In this document: positions 11,483-23,794 of the stretch, piece after piece
Layout: every line of letters starts with the position of its first letter
Position numbering within the stretch: the first letter of the stretch is position 1
NCBI GenBank assembly: GCA_039583875.1
Contig: CM077152.1
Location: 20,373,538 to 20,437,537, forward strand
From: Platanthera guangdongensis
Taxonomy: Eukaryota; Streptophyta; Magnoliopsida; Asparagales; Orchidaceae
Direction: 5' to 3'
Length of the DNA stretch: 64,000 nt
Notes under the pieces: model-generated
The model's input: only the letters and a program-made list of their open reading frames with translations
Databases searched by the model: none
Told to the model about the DNA's origin: nothing
Translations under genes and position numbers: made by a program

Positions 11483-12400
11483 ATAATCATAAAGAAGATG
11501 ATTAATAGTTTATTCACTCCATTCAGGAGACTTCAATTTCATCTCCGTTCTTAGGAGGTATTATCAGTTCCTTCTCGATTTTCAAGATTTCCTTGGGTTA
11601 CACCCATTATTAAGATACGATAATTTAGTTATGCTTTTATTATCCGTCGAGAATAATTAGCAACATGCGACTCGTACCCTACTCTCCGAGTCTGCCCATA
11701 ATACCCGAGAGTCGAGGAGCTCGACGGTTTCACGAAATCTCAGAATATCTGGAGCTTGGCTACTTGACTCGGCCACTCTCGCCGGTGATACAACTTGAAT
11801 TTATTATTTAAATTAGGATGGATAGTCGCGCGCTTCAATTTTCATTTCCGGAGAAAAATGCGTGAAATAAATCCTGAGCGCGACCATAGTCTCTTAGAAT
11901 TTGAAAAAATATATTTCTTATCCCTATGTCCCCAAATTTCGATATAATATTTGGAAGAGCCTAAAATGAGTTTAAAATTTTTTTTATAATTTTTCCACAA
12001 ATTTTGGGCCATTAATTTGGCCCAATAAACATTATTTAGGCTTTTAAAAATACTAAAAACATCTTCAAAAATTCTCAAACTTTTTTTGTAGAGGAAGCCC
12101 TCGTTATGGGGAACATTTTTCATGGTGACAACTTTACCCCCAGAGGCTTCGATTTGGCCTAGAGAATTCCACAAGTTTTTACGGATTTTGGTCTGCAATT
12201 ACTAGATCAATGGGGATCTGTGGCTGAGATTGAGCTGGACGGGTCAATACAACATCATTTCTCCACAGCGGATCAGTCGCAGATCCGCTGGGGGGCCTAG
12301 AAACAAAGGCGGGGGAGGGAATTGAGGAAATCCCCGCTGCCCATCTCATCACCTGAGAATGGACGACGACGATTTCATCACGTTGAAGTAGGAGGCGGTG

Positions 12401-14139
12401 TGTCACAACCCGCATTTTTCACCGCCAAATAAGTATATTAGAGTAAGGGAAAAATGTGTGACATGTTGCCACGTCAGCAGGGGATAACTACGGACGCTCA
12501 GGCAAAACTCCTACTTAGCCATGAAGAAAGGTTATTTAAGTTATTAGAGTTAAAATTAATTTTAAGTATAGTAGTTAGCTGTATCTCTCGGCTTAGTGAC
12601 TCATCCAGTCGACAAAAAAAGTAGTTATATGCTGCAGAAAATACCTTTTTTATGAGATTAAACATCCTACATGAGTGTAAACGTCCCCCAGGGAACAACT
12701 CATGGTATGCAAGACCCGAGATTTATAATGAGTTTAGATAAAAGTCTTTACGCTAACCAGAAAATAATGACTTAATGTTGAAAGAGATGACATGTATGAT
12801 GTACTAATAATAGTGTTTTATAAGTTAAAAATATATAACATGCAGTCTTAGCATAAAACATCCCAGTGAGCAAGTATCTCAAACACATAGAAAGAAAGCT
12901 AAGCAGCTACTAAATATCCAAAAAGCACAATCCTGTGGGCGTCAACATACTTTACTTTTGTGGGTTCGTGTCACGGTGGCCCTCTGCCACCGCCGACCAA
13001 CCACCGCTGGACACTGGCGCTGCCCCCGATCGTTCGTTGGGGGTTGGCAAGACTTTGGGTGGTGGCCCGGCGGCCTGCAGCCTCCGACCACCGCTGAAAA
13101 TCTTCAACCCGAGAGCAAGGTGGCAGTGGCTCTGCTCCCTACGCCGCCGCGCCGCCCGGCCTCTCCGGCATTGAATCTGGCTATGAAACCACCCCCGGCC
13201 GGCACGCCGGGGGAAGGGCTCCTCTCTGGTGGTGGTCCGACAACCAACCGCCGCCGGCCGCCGCCGGAGATAAAACAGAGAAAAACTATGTTTCTCAGGT
13301 GCCGCTGGAGCGGCATTTTCTGGCGGCACCCTAGCCTTCCACCACCGGGGAATGTCATCCCAGATGGTTTAACCTTTTCCCGGTGCCATTACCGGCACTG
13401 GGAGGATCTGGACTCTCAGCACCACCACCCGTCTTGGATCTTAGCTCGGGTGGTGCTGGCGGCGCTCCGCCCGCTGGGAGGTCTATGCAGCACGTCAAAA
13501 GGATGAGGGAGGAGGAGGAGAAAGTTTCTACCTGTGCAGGAGGGGCTTGGGAGGGGCCGGCTTGATCGACCATGTAAGGTGGCGGAGGGCATGGCTCGGG
13601 TTGGTCTTTTCTGGCGAGCTTGGGTTCCAGTGAGAGTTCCCTTGGCTCGGGTTGGTGTGTGTGGAGGGGAGGAGGCCAGACAAGGCCTTTAATAGGCTTG
13701 GGGAGGGTGGCCATCCCTCCCCTAGCCGATATGGGATAAATCCCCATGAGGGGAGGAGCACTTCCCCTCCCCTCCACTTGGGCTAGCCAGGTGGCACCTT
13801 TAGGTTAGCCCCAAGCGGCAGCAAACAAAGGGAGGAGGAGTGGGCTTGGGCCTTGGTCCTTAGGGAGAGAAGAAGGGTGGGGGGGGGGAGAACTTGGGCC
13901 TACCTTGGCCCATGGCCCATTCTTACCATACTTGTTAATTTGAGTGGCCCAAGTGGTGAGAGGGGAAAAGTCTTAGCCAATCAATGAAGAGGGGGGAACA
14001 CCTCTTTGGAAATGAAATCCAAAAATTGATTTTTATGGGGGTTTGACCAAAGTCAACCCTAGGGTGGGTCCCCATTGCTGGTCAAAGCAATGTGGATCCA
14101 ATACATCGGGAGTCGGGTCAAAGTTGGGGTGTTGCGTCA
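12401..14139 (-). repeat. Probable solo gypsy LTR
   Basis: Plus-strand ends are TGTCACAACCCGC (12401) and TTGGGGTGTTGCGTCA (14139), which together form an imperfect terminal inverted repeat. On the minus strand it starts with a CAACACCCCAACTTTGACCC block typical of plant gypsy LTRs. It contains a GC-rich block (about 12960-13790) whose open frames on both strands look incidental. No PBS or polypurine tract flanks it and no clear target duplication was found, so solo-LTR status is inferred. Confidence 0.4.
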
Positions 14140-14715
14140 TATTTTGTGCGTGCACGCTTTTCAGTGCACTAATATGCTTGATTTGAGCTCGAGTTAACCA
14201 TTCGTCATCAAAATTGCCCAAGAAGATTTTTGTTGATTTTATATTGACCATACGAGTCCAACATCACTGACTGGAATTGAATCAGAGTCCATTTGGCGAA
14301 AGTCCAAAATCTGCGCGTCGCAGCACGCTAAAACGGTCAAAGTGTCTATATTCATTGTTAGGTCTCGAATTGCGACACAATGAGTTCTGACATACTCGTA
14401 TTGACTACACAAGGCCACAAGGACTGACAGAACTCAAATTGGAGTTCTCTAGACCGACATCCAAAATCTTGCTCTCGTGATGTTTTACGAGAAGCGATCT
14501 TACCAACCATTTGACCTTAGGGTTCAACGAGATGAGTTCCGATGCTCTCATATTGATATTACGAGACCACATGAACCGACAGAACTCAAATCAGAGTTCT
14601 CTAGCTCCATTTCTACCTATAGTTACCTTCTACCGGGTCACGGGTAGGGGTTCAGGTCACTTTTATTGGGCCCACTAGGGCTCTGGTGGCCCAATAAAAG
14701 TCGGGATATTATACT

Positions 14716-15531
14716 TGGTCCTGTTGATACTCTTCTAGGAATGAAAGTTAGAGTCGACAAGAGTCGCACTACTCTTAGTCAAATTCATTATATAGAGCAA
14801 ATTTTTTCTAGTTAGGGTTATAAAGACTGTAGGCATGTAGAAATATTGTTTGATCCAAATATCAAGTTGAGTCCGAATGTAGGGACTAACGTTGGCCTAT
14901 TCAAGTACTCAAAGATCATTGACAGTCTTATATACGTCACAAGATGTACTAGACTAGACATTGTCTTTTATGTTGGCATGCTGAGCCGTTTTACCAGTAG
15001 CCCGGGTAAAGAGCATTGAGATATCCTAGACAGGCTGATGAGATACCTGAGAGAAACAAAAGATCATGTTTTGTTTTATACTAGTTATCCACGTACTGTG
15101 GATTGATACTATAATGCATCATGATGTTTAGAAGTTGACAATAATAAGTCTACCAGTGAATTTATATTCACAATGGGTAGAGCTTTTGTTGCTTGGAAAT
15201 CCAAAAAATAGACTTATATAGTTTACCGTATATGGAAGCAAATATATTTGTCTTATCTTCGGCGGGTGAAGAGACATACTCGATATGGAATTAAATTCTA
15301 GATATTCTCTTGTCAAGGCCACAAGTCATTTTCTTGAGCTTATATTGTGATGATCAAGCAGCAGTTCAGGTTGTTAAGAATGTCCTTTTTAATACTAAGA
15401 AAAGACATGTGCGACTGAGATATGCTCCACTAAATTATCTGAAAAAACAAGACATTATCACTTTGATTGATGTGCGATCGAAGGATAATATGGCTTATCT
15501 ATGGACGAAAGGAATGTATAAAATCGGTTAA
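14716..15531 (+). pseudogene. Copia B RT end and RNase H remnant
   Basis: The plus strand encodes the end of RT (LLGMKVRVDKSRTTLSQI near 14735, RLDIVFYVGMLSRFTSSPG near 14955) and RNase H (YCDDQAAVQVVKNVLF near 15345, [19 protein letters not shown] ending near 15525). Several stops and frame changes interrupt it. The closest relative in the window is RNase H of copia C ([31 protein letters not shown]). A G-rich tract (GTGGGAGGGGGA, about 15540-15551) follows directly, and nearly 950 bp then separate it from the 3' LTR. Confidence 0.78.
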
Positions 15532-16105
15532 TCAAAATAGTGGGAGGGGGATGAGACTCAAGCGATTTAGTTTAGCTTTAGTTCAAGGTTAGGTGATTCA
15601 GTTCAACCTTAGTCCAAATGTTTTGATTTTTTCAATTTTCTTTGTCAAAGCAAGCATGTTGTGTTCCGCTAATATTGTTGGTTTCTGAGTACAAATCTAG
15701 TGAATTATTGCATTCCAAATCTGATGTAAATAACTTCACCGAGATTCGTCTTTCTTACCTTGGATGAGAGTGTTATTCTAAATTTGATAACACAACTTGA
15801 CTCGGTTTAACCCTTCTTTCGTTGATTGGTTCCATTCCAAACATGATGAGTTCCGGTCAACTTTAAAAGAATAGTAACCGTGTCATTCCAAATTGGATCA
15901 CAGATATAGCTGATGTGTCCAGAAGTCTATAAATCATTTCTTTGAAAACAGATAATGGATTTTGAGGTAGAATCTATGATACTCTATGCATGTGTCCTCT
16001 TGGCCCAGTTTTTGAGTACTACATTCTTATAAGTAGAACTGGATACATGCACATTTTCAAAAGTTTGAATTTATTCAGAATTAAATTCTTTATTGAAAAT
16101 TACAG

Positions 16106-16179
16106 AAGCTACTGATGATGGAGGAGCATTTATAGATTGGGATCCTGACGAGAATGACCCGATGAATGATGTTTTCTAG
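16106..16179 (+). other. Acidic mini-exon candidate in copia B 3' region
   Basis: After a 3' splice-site-like sequence (AAAATTACAG, ending 16105), two bases lead into an open frame of 23 codons rich in Asp/Glu, containing DDGGAFIDWDPDEND, that ends in TAG at 16177. It lies between RNase H and the polypurine tract, where no coding sequence is expected. Copia C has a similar unit at 28616-28683 with the same phase and a GGA..D.D.D pattern. Its function is unknown; an alternative carboxy terminus joined by splicing is the inference. Confidence 0.5.
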
Positions 16180-16496
16180 AGTATTATTTTGATTTTTTTC
16201 TTCTGCTTAAAGTACTGTTTAGCACTACTTTGTTTTTACCTGTTTGTTTGGACTATTATGTTCTCTGTTGATTTGGGGCGCTAGGCGTATATGACATGTG
16301 CCCTAATTGTATCTGAGACTGCGTTGTGATGTCCCCGAGTTTTATTTACTTATGCGTTCATACTATTTTCTGTTTAAAATCTAAAATTTTCTGATAGGTG
16401 TTTTGGATACTTTTGTAAATGATTCACATTTAGTTGAACACTTCACAAAACACCCATTTTTACGTTGTCTTGTTTACAACTGACATATGAGGAGAT

Positions 16497-16642
16497 TGTT
16501 AGGTATTTGGGTAATATGTTTGCGCATGTCGAGACCAACTCAGAAAGTCCTATTGAGTTTTGTGTCATTCTATGGTAAGACTCTACACTAGTGATACTAT
16601 AAATAGTCATTCTAAATTTGATGAGCTATTATGTACTATCAT
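16497..16642 (+). repeat. Copia B 3' LTR (short)
   Basis: Begins TGTTAGGTATTTGGGTAATA after GAGGAGAT and continues through a TATA-like CTATAAATAG to CTATCA near 16642. It is diverged from the copy at 9016, implying an old insertion. The outer end is approximate. Confidence 0.65.
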
Positions 16643-16746
16643 GAGCGGAGCCCCAACATTATTTACACCAAATATAAGAGCTCTTTTTTCAGCATGTGGT
16701 GTTAAAAACTCAACAAATAATTGAGATGCAAATGAGACTAAATATT

Positions 16747-17484
16747 AAGCTTTTGAAAACCGGATCAGATTGGCTGGTCGAACCGCTCAGACCGCCAACC
16801 GGGCATTAAACCGGTTTGGTCCAGATAGAACCGGACCGGCCGGTGTACAAAATTGGTCCTGTCCAGGTAGAAGAACCGCCACAACCATGGACAGCCCGAA
16901 AATCAGGAAATCTGGCGGGTTGACCGGAAGCCCGAAAACCGTGGCCGGTTCCCCAAAACATGGAATTAAAAGTTTTAATTAAAATTAAGGTCGTGAGGTT
17001 CGAACCCAAACCGCTAGGGAAAATTACAGAACCTCCCTTCACTTGGCAACATGTTTTTGTTATAAATGTCATTAATATATTATAAATATAATATATTTTT
17101 TAATATTTATTAATAAATAACAGTATATATTTAATTAATTTATATTGTATTATATACATCAGGTGAAAGATTTGCTGAAATCAAAGATTTATTTAAGTTT
17201 TTATTCTTCTTACTTGAGCCTTTATCTGAAGATTTCTAGATGTATGTTCTCCCAACTCCCTTGTCACAGACTCACAGCTAATTCCTCCTCTCATTTTCTA
17301 TTCTTTCCTCTTCTCAGTATTTCTTTTTTGTGTGACAAGGGATTTCAATCAAAGGTTACCAAAATAATTGCATAGATTTATATTACAACATCGCCGTTTG
17401 ACTCCGGTTCAATCAGTCAAATCGGTCGGATCTTGAACCTTTGATCATACCAATTAAATCTCCGATCCGATTCTCAAAACCTTG
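16747..17484. mobile_element. Possible hAT-like non-autonomous element
   Basis: The two ends are imperfect inverted repeats: AAGCTTTTGAAAACCGGATC on the left and, reverse-complemented, CAAGGTTTTGAGAATCGGAT on the right. Subterminal ACCGG motifs are frequent in the first 120 bp. The middle is AT-rich with no convincing coding region. No exact target duplication was found, so the class is uncertain. Confidence 0.4.
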
Positions 17485-18475
17485 TTAATTATGATATTTG
17501 CGAAATCTTGGGAAGCACTAGTTCATCACACATTTTAAATGATAAAGTAGTACCCGGTCAATCTTATTATGGGCTAGACTACTGAACTAAATCAAATAAT
17601 ACTTGAGAAATGGTAGGTTGAGCATTACAAAGACTGTGTGATTGCAGGCTATCTAGCTGATGTAGATTGGTGCTAGATTGTGATAATATTGGGCTTTCAG
17701 TTCACTACCAAAAGATATGTATTGACTTTGCGGATCCATGGAGAGACACGAGCATTTAGTGACAAAATATTTGTGACGGAATTCCATCAATTCCTTCGTT
17801 CTTTCGATCGTGGTCATTGGCTAGGGCCCTTTTCTTCCTCCTCTATTGTTGTTTTCGCAATGTAGCAGTTAGCTAGGGATCAGAATTGAGAACGAGTTGT
17901 ACTATAACTGTCTTGTGAGAAGATCCCAGAATTTTGAGCAATGGTGACACCAAAAGTAGTTTGCAGATGACATTATCAGCAATGGACAAGATAGAAGACG
18001 GCATGGGATCGATTCTTCCGCGTAAGAGTTGCCGACAAGGAAGGCTCGTACGGCAAACACACGTGACATAAGTCGTCGCCGTGTTCGGTTGAGAGAGCCG
18101 CCAAAACACGCTAACAAGTACAATTACGATTTTATTGGAGATAATACATTGCAAGGCCATTGAAGGGATCCGACCGGCTGACCGAGGTCGGGAGCTTCTC
18201 AAGTTCACAATTCACATCATTCAATATTGGGTCAAATATTTTTTGGTTTTTAATTTTATCACCGCACTGTGGGCTCAAGCAACCAAGAAATTTTTAGGTG
18301 CGCGCTTGCACATAGGTTTATATGCTAGTCGAAAACTGGCTGCCGGATTTGAGATGCGACGGCCATCGAAAAATGAAGAAAAAATAAAAATAAAATGCTC
18401 GAGTGATCTTGATTTGATGAAAGGCTGGATGGATCAGACGGCAAAGAGGCAACCAGCGCATCATTCACTAGGATC
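17485..18475. other. Intergenic DNA, nothing recognised
   Basis: Mixed-composition sequence with short open frames on both strands (for example 17873-18208 minus and 18135-18494 plus) that show no domain, motif or codon pattern I recognise. Confidence 0.6.
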
Positions 18476-18710
18476 CGGGGAGGGTAAAGTATAGCAAATT
18501 CATTTTACCGTCAGTGCACGTGATCCGACGACTGTGAGTGCATCTCAGCTCGCGCGGAGATGCGTGCACGCTTTAAGACATGTTCACATGATTTGAGATA
18601 TATGCACTGAGATGTGCCCGTATCTCGGCACACTAGCATTCATTGGATCGCACTGCACGGTAAAGTGCAGTGACTCGCGTCTGGCCGATTTGCTGACTTT
18701 ACCCTCCCCG
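18476..18710. mobile_element. MITE with 23-bp terminal inverted repeats
   Basis: The left end CGGGGAGGGTAAAGTATAGC is inverted at the right end as GCTGACTTTACCCTCCCCG, about 21 of 24 positions matching. The element is 235 bp and non-coding, and no clear target duplication was found. Fragments with related GAGATGTGCCCG and GCACGCTTTA motifs occur upstream of both LysM kinase copies (about 38080-38150 and 40185-40255). Confidence 0.7.
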
Positions 18711-18902
18711 AACCCACCATTGCTGGGAGCCTGGGACTACAAAATTTTTTTTTTCCAAATAATCAATTAATAATTTTATTATGCAGTAAAAAATTTTTGG
18801 ACATTTATATTGGCAGCCCAGCTTTGGCTATTGTCAGCCAGGTAAAATAATAAAAAACACATAATATGACCGCTAATAGCAGCTCAAAACGTGAAACACA
18901 CG

Positions 18903-19211
18903 CCTTTTGAAAAAATGTCTACTATATGACATTTTTAGAAAAAGTGTTCAACATGAAAGTTATAGATCTCGACGAGATCTACACCTTTTATGTTAAACAC
19001 TCTTTCTAAAAATGCTATATAACATGCCTATTTTCAAAAGACGCGGAATTCGGGCGGAATTATGCGAGTTCCGCCCGGATTGCGCGACTTTTGAAAAGAG
19101 ACATACCATATGTCATTTTTAGAAAAAAAATGTTCTACATAAAAGTTGTAGATCTCGTCGACATCTACAACTTTCATGTTGAACACTTTTCCTAAAAATG
19201 TCTTTTAAAAA
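18903..19211. repeat. Two tandem hairpins with an AAGTTGTAGATCT core
   Basis: Hairpin 1 (18903-19040) and hairpin 2 (19088-19211) each pair a left arm of the type CTTTTGAAAA...TTTTTAGAAAAAGTGTTCAACATGAAAG with its right arm around an AGATCTCGACGAGATCT-type apex. Between them is GGGCGGAATT..GTTCCGCCC, a third small inverted repeat. No outer terminal repeat was identified. The hairpin core is shared with the unrelated element at 41573-41987. Confidence 0.75.
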
Positions 19212-19964
19212 CTTAATTTTTGAGCTGCCAATATTTATCGTACTGCCAATATTCATTTTTGAATTGCTATTATTTTTTTGCTACCAATAATCATATAAGA
19301 GGTCGTAATATAAACGCCCAATATGATCGACCCTAAAGTCCTTATCTCAGAAAACGAAGGGTGACAGTGATATCCCACCGAACTACACGTGACCTCTGAG
19401 TAAAACAAGGAGAACTATACTCTCTTTAACTATTTTATTATAATAAAATATAATAATTTCTAAAAATTAATTAATACTGGGAATCCCGAGCCAATAGAAT
19501 TTAACCATTTGTCCATGAACCTAAGAGCAGGCTTTGGAAATTTTTTGGGTTCTGCACTCCGCTGACCCACTCTTCTATCAAGCTCAACGTGTGTCCGTCT
19601 CAATTTGCTATCGGACGGTTAGCAAAATTCAGAAAAGAGGTCAATAATTATTTTATGTATAAATAATAAACCGTAATTAATTTTATAAAAAAATTATTTT
19701 TTAAAATAAAATTTAAATTTTATAAGAGGCAACACACCATGCAGATCTGTGGCGAATCTATATAGGAGCAAGTGTGGACGGCCTCTAATAATTTTAGAAA
19801 TATATTTTTTATTAATATAAATATTTTTTTTATGATTTAATAAAAATTTAAATATTAAAATATGATCATAAAATTCTATAGCTCAGCTGTTAGAAAACGG
19901 ATAGATTTTGCTGATGGTCAAGAGATAGAGATTATAAAACTTTTATGATTTTCCTGAATTCTAA
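19212..19964. other. AT-rich intergenic DNA
   Basis: AT-rich sequence with no supported gene, RNA or bounded repeat. Confidence 0.6.
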
Positions 19965-20166
19965 GGCTGCGTTTGGCATGACTTATCACAACTTATTTGC
20001 TCCAATGAGGTTGGACAAAGATGTCATTGGCATACCAAAATCTTATGCCTCAAACTAAATTTTTTTTGTAACATTTGTCACACCAAACATACATTTAAAG
20101 AAAATGACGTTTTTGTTCAATCTCACCGGAGCAAATAAGTTACGATAAGCTGCGCCAAACGCAGCC
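19965..20166. mobile_element. Tourist-like MITE (PIF/Harbinger type) with TAA duplication
   Basis: The 202-bp element starts GGCTGCGTTTGGC and ends GCCAAACGCAGCC, a perfect 13-bp inverted repeat. Imperfect pairing extends inward (ACTTATTTGCTCC against GGAGCAAATAAGT). TAA flanks both sides (19962-19964, 20167-20169), the usual target duplication of PIF/Harbinger elements. Confidence 0.85.
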
Positions 20167-20169
20167 TAA

Positions 20170-21185
20170 GTATTTTTATGCTTTGAAATGAAAAATTGAG
20201 AAATGTTTTTGCAATAATTGTTATTCTTCAATTAAAATAGGAGTTGTACTCTTTTAGTAATCTTCTTTTAAATTTAATTTTGCTAAACTGTTATTCATTA
20301 TTAATTAATAAAAAAATTAATTTATGTGACAAAAATGATTAATTTCAAGTTGACTAGAAATTAATTCAAGCTCGCCCGAGTTAATTATGAGTCGAGCCAG
20401 CTTTATTCAAAGTTGATTTTTATTTTGACTTGACTTTGAGTCAAAAATTTCTATTTCGTAAGAAACCTGCTCGAACAAAATCGACTTAATATCACTTTTA
20501 GTATGAACAATAATTGGTTTAAGTATTAAGATTAATAAAAAAAATCTGTATATAAAAAAAAATTATTGTAAATAATTCTTATGTGAAGTTAGTATAATAA
20601 AATTATTTTGACGTATATTTCTCAAATTATTTTTTTCAATAATTTAATATGTCGCCCACATTTAAAAAAGTTTCCACGTCCGCTACCGATGCACATAATA
20701 CATTGCCCATATGAAAAAATTTCACGAGAAATATAGTTATGGGAGCGCTACCACTGCCAAATCTTTTTAAACCAAAAAAACAAATATAGATTTATTACCC
20801 CACGGAGAGAACCGTGGGGGAAAGTTAAAATCCTCTTATGATTTTTATTTTTTCATAAAATAAGTCATGAAATTTTAATCTATGTATTTTTACGCTCATT
20901 TTAAGTACTCATATGACTATATTTTGGGGTAAAACTACGTACGACTGTAAAAAGGTGGTGTTGCAATGAATGAAAATCCAGTTGCATTTTTGAACTAAAA
21001 TCCAGTTCATTTTTACAATGAATGAAAATTCAGTTGTATTTTTGAACTAAAAAAATGTTCCTCACCAATCTCCCATGTGTTATATATATACATAATTTAA
21101 ATGTAAAAAAATTTGCATGCATGGTTGGTGCTAAAATTAAGATTGAGGTCAATGGTCGATATTATTATATATTATATATGGTTTA
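20170..21185. other. AT-rich intergenic DNA with a small direct repeat
   Basis: No gene is supported. A 30-odd-bp direct repeat lies at about 20964-21050 (AATGAATGAAAATCCAGTTG, then again with ATTCAG), separated by about 45 bp. Confidence 0.6.
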
Positions 21186-21366
21186 GGCTCTGTTTGGCAC
21201 AGTGGTGAGGATCATGAACATGGAGTTAAATTGTCATTCGCTAATGCGGATTTAAGAAACTTCATCCACTTTTATGCTCAAACGGACGATGTTTGTTAGG
21301 TGATCCTTAACGAAGGACCATTTAACTCATACGTTTATGACCACCACCACCATGCCAAACGGAGCC
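21186..21366. mobile_element. MITE with GGCTCTGTTTGGC ends
   Basis: The 181-bp element starts GGCTCTGTTTGGCACAGTGG and ends CCACCATGCCAAACGGAGCC. It has one adjoining TTA on the left but no exact duplication on the right. A truncated relative is at 26673-26783. The ends suggest the PIF/Harbinger class. Confidence 0.7.
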
Positions 21367-21977
21367 AGTCAAGGACTGGAGCAGTCAAGGACTGGAGGGA
21401 AATGAAGAGCTGATGACAGGCCGGTGTTAATTAAATAGTACAATAATTAGGTGAATTTTTATATTTAATGTTATTTTATTGCTCCAACAAATATAAGTTT
21501 ACAAGTTAAAGGTCAAGCAAGGTCAGGAGAGGAGATCGGCTTTTGATTGCGAGTCTGGCCTGATGCCATATAATTCAACGTTGACTTGTATTAAAAGTTA
21601 GTTAATGAGACCAATATACTTATAATTTATGTTTGGGTGTTTTGCTACGAGTTAGCGTTGCTGGCTGCGATCACGTGATTTCCACTATTTGGCATTTTGT
21701 GTGCCGTCCGACACGCAGATAAGTTAACCGGTCAACACATGTGTATAATTATGTAATGATTTTGCACTAAAAATTTTTATTGTGGTTTTAAGTTGGTTAA
21801 AATTGCTTCATATTAACATTAGAGAGAAAACAAATAATAATAATAATTTTAATAATTTTGCGCTCACACTTTCATTCATCTTAACCTATAGTTCGTCCCA
21901 ATGCGGTAATTATTAGCTATTTTTTTTTTATGATTGCCCCAATAATGAGCAAGTGTGCTTGACCCACTACATAAGTC
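21367..21977. other. Intergenic DNA
   Basis: Apart from a 15-bp tandem doublet (AGTCAAGGACTGGAG, 21368-21398), nothing is recognised. Bases 21972-21977 (TAAGTC) form the left target duplication of the next element. Confidence 0.6.
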
Positions 21978-23100
21978 TGTTATGAAATTGAGACCGGATC
22001 CGCGACAACGGTGATTCGCCGCGGATCTAGCAACGAAAGCTATTCTGAGCAATAATGTGATAAATGAAATTTAAATCCAAGCAAACACAACCAGACGACA
22101 AAATAATTACGTGGTTCGGAGTTGAGACTCCTACTCCACGTGGAGAGCGCGACAGAAAGATTCACTAAAACACTGATGAAGTTACACAGATAGAACAAGA
22201 GACCAAACAAATACGGTCGAACAACAAAGGAAAAAAAACCCCAAAGAACCCAAATCCTGAAGAAGCGATACCGCCGGGCGGTATCGATGTCGCCGGGCGA
22301 CAACCCCTGTTCTTCTTCCCGATGGATCCGCATGTTCCTGTACCGTTGTCGCCGCCTGGAGCTCCCTACCGCCGCTGGACAGAGCCGCCACCACCTGAAT
22401 CCTCCTGCTATCGCCGCCTCCTGGAGCTGCCTGTCGCCGCTGGGCAAGACTGCCTCCGCCTGAGTTGAGCCCGATGCGCTGCCTCTGCCGCAGCACGCCT
22501 GCTGCCGCCGCCGCCGCGCCTGGTCTGAACTAGAGCTGTCGCCGCTACCGCGGCCTGAACACCTCTCGATGTCGCCTGTAGATCGCCGCTGCAACACGCC
22601 TGTCGCCGCCTCTGATCCTCCTGCGCTGACGAGGTCCGCTCGCTGCCGCTGCCGCCGGGAACCGCCTTCACAGAACCTGCTCTCACGCTCCTCACTGGTG
22701 GACGAAAAATGAGGTGGATTCCTCTCTAATTCTGGCTTGGTGGTTGATGGAGGTGATCCGAAAAAAATGGTTCTCTTATCTGTTTGTAGCAGCTCCCCTC
22801 AAGCATTTATATAGGAGAATACCTCCCCTCTCCTAACAAGGAAGGAGAGCGCCATCAATGGTTCTCATTGATGGCGCCGGCCAAACAAAGAAGGAGGTCA
22901 TCCGACGATGAATGACCCTTGTCAAAATAGATGGGATCCCAAATTAATGATCGGCCTAGATTAGGAATAACCTCTAATCCTTCCCAAAAAATCAGCCCTC
23001 TCATTTAATGCAATTTCCATAATAAGAGGTGGTCATGGATCGCGGACGTGGCGCGATCCGGACGGTCCGAGTCCATGCTTGAGGTGTCACAATCCTAACA
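21978..23100 (-). repeat. 3' LTR of the minus-oriented copy
   Basis: On the minus strand it starts TGTTAGGATTGTGACACC at 23100, directly after a GTGGAGAT polypurine tract, and ends CATAACA at 21978 (1,123 bp). It has a CTATATAAAT TATA box near 22807 and a CGG-rich stretch (about 22300-22680) whose Arg/Ser/Ala-rich open frames are composition artefacts. It matches 24759-25831 in inverted orientation. Confidence 0.85.
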
Positions 23101-23656
23101 ATCTCCACCTTGACGCCTCACGCCACAAACGAACTTCACCTCGAAGTCTAACAAACGTATCTGTACCTCTAACCAGGATCTCCCTACTGGCGAGTACAAG
23201 CCCCCTCTCCCTGGGGCCGCCCTCGATCAACATGCATCAGAATGAGTCAAGTCAAGACCGTTCTTGAACTTGACTCCTGTCACGGATTTCTCCCGCATGT
23301 TCGCACCGATATCATTCGTAGAGATCTTCCGCAACTCCACGCCTCCACCTCCAGTGAACTCCCTCGACTCCTGGTGGCGCACTCCGATGTGTTTTATCCT
23401 TGCACGATAGACCGTGTCTTTTGCAAGACAGCTAGCACTGTGCAACTCCACCTTCTTCTGAGTAAACCTGAGTTCCTTGGTGGGACTCCTAAGCCAGATG
23501 GCTCCCCTTGCGGTGCCTGGGCACTTCTGAGATGACACTCTGCCCACCTTCTCCACGGCTGCGAAGATTTTATCTTCGCCAAGGCCTTTTCTCTGCGCGA
23601 ACTCCTTCGCCACGAATCTTGTCTTGTTCCTCCACTGGTCCTTCCTAGCTTTCCTC
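23101..23656 (-). pseudogene. Condensed pol remnant, minus copy
   Basis: The reading frame (23613-23227) begins KEFAQRKGLGEDKIFA, an RT amino-terminal motif, and runs into an RNase H-like end: LHSASCLAKDTVYRARIKH, then VELRKISTND and KFKNGLDLTHSDAC. It corresponds to 24202-24631 of the plus copy, but has AGA where the plus copy has TGA (24266), so this frame is open there. Most of RT and RNase H is missing, so no enzyme activity is expected. Confidence 0.72.
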
Positions 23657-23668
23657 CTTCGGCACGAT

Positions 23669-23761
23669 ATTATTGCTCAGACTAGTTTCCGTTGCTAGAT
23701 CCGCGGCAAACCATAGTATTCGCGGATCTGATACTAATTTAATAACAATTGGTATCAGAGC
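23669..23761 (+). promoter_or_regulatory. 5' LTR end and PBS of the plus copy
   Basis: TTATTGCTCAGACTAGTTTCC to AATAACA (23747) matches the end of the LTR at 25831. TGGTATCAGAGC, the initiator-Met primer-binding site, follows at 23750-23761. Confidence 0.85.
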
Positions 23762-23794
23762 CAAGTTCGACCCTTCGAACCCCGGTGAGCAATA

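Larger units (their letters stand above)
9885..14715 (-). mobile_element. Long-LTR gypsy-type sequence interrupting copia B
   Basis: The stretch between the gag and RT remnants of copia B resembles the 1479-6936 LTR in layout. It has an AT-rich start, a GACTAAG-type block near 10190 (compare near 1940), a GC-balanced block at 10500-10850, AT-rich DNA, and an end (near 14700) that on the minus strand reads TAATATCCCGAC, like a gypsy LTR start. No gag or pol is seen, so a solo or truncated LTR is most likely. Boundaries are approximate, and a probable second LTR (12401-14139) is nested inside. Confidence 0.45.
9016..16642 (+). mobile_element. Copia B: degenerate short-LTR copia, interrupted
   Basis: Matching LTRs lie at 9016 and 16497, with a polypurine tract (GAGGAGAT) just before the second. 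Internal remnants on the plus strand are gag (9425-9840), the last third of pol (14716-15531) and a 3' non-coding region with an acidic mini-exon (16106-16179). About 4.8 kb of other sequence (9885-14715) separates gag from RT/RNase H, and protease, integrase and most of RT are missing, so loss and insertion both occurred. Gag and RNase H resemble copia C (28253-33930), suggesting the same lineage. No target duplication was found. Confidence 0.7.

Noticed and set aside
12935..13777. Overlapping Pro/Arg-rich open frames on both strands
   Set aside because: GC-rich section of a probable LTR; no domain and no codon preference for one frame.
22040..22695. Open frames rich in Arg, Ser, Gly and Ala, and their mirror at 25053-25643
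   Set aside because: They lie in the CGG-rich part of the LTR of the composite copia element; composition explains them.
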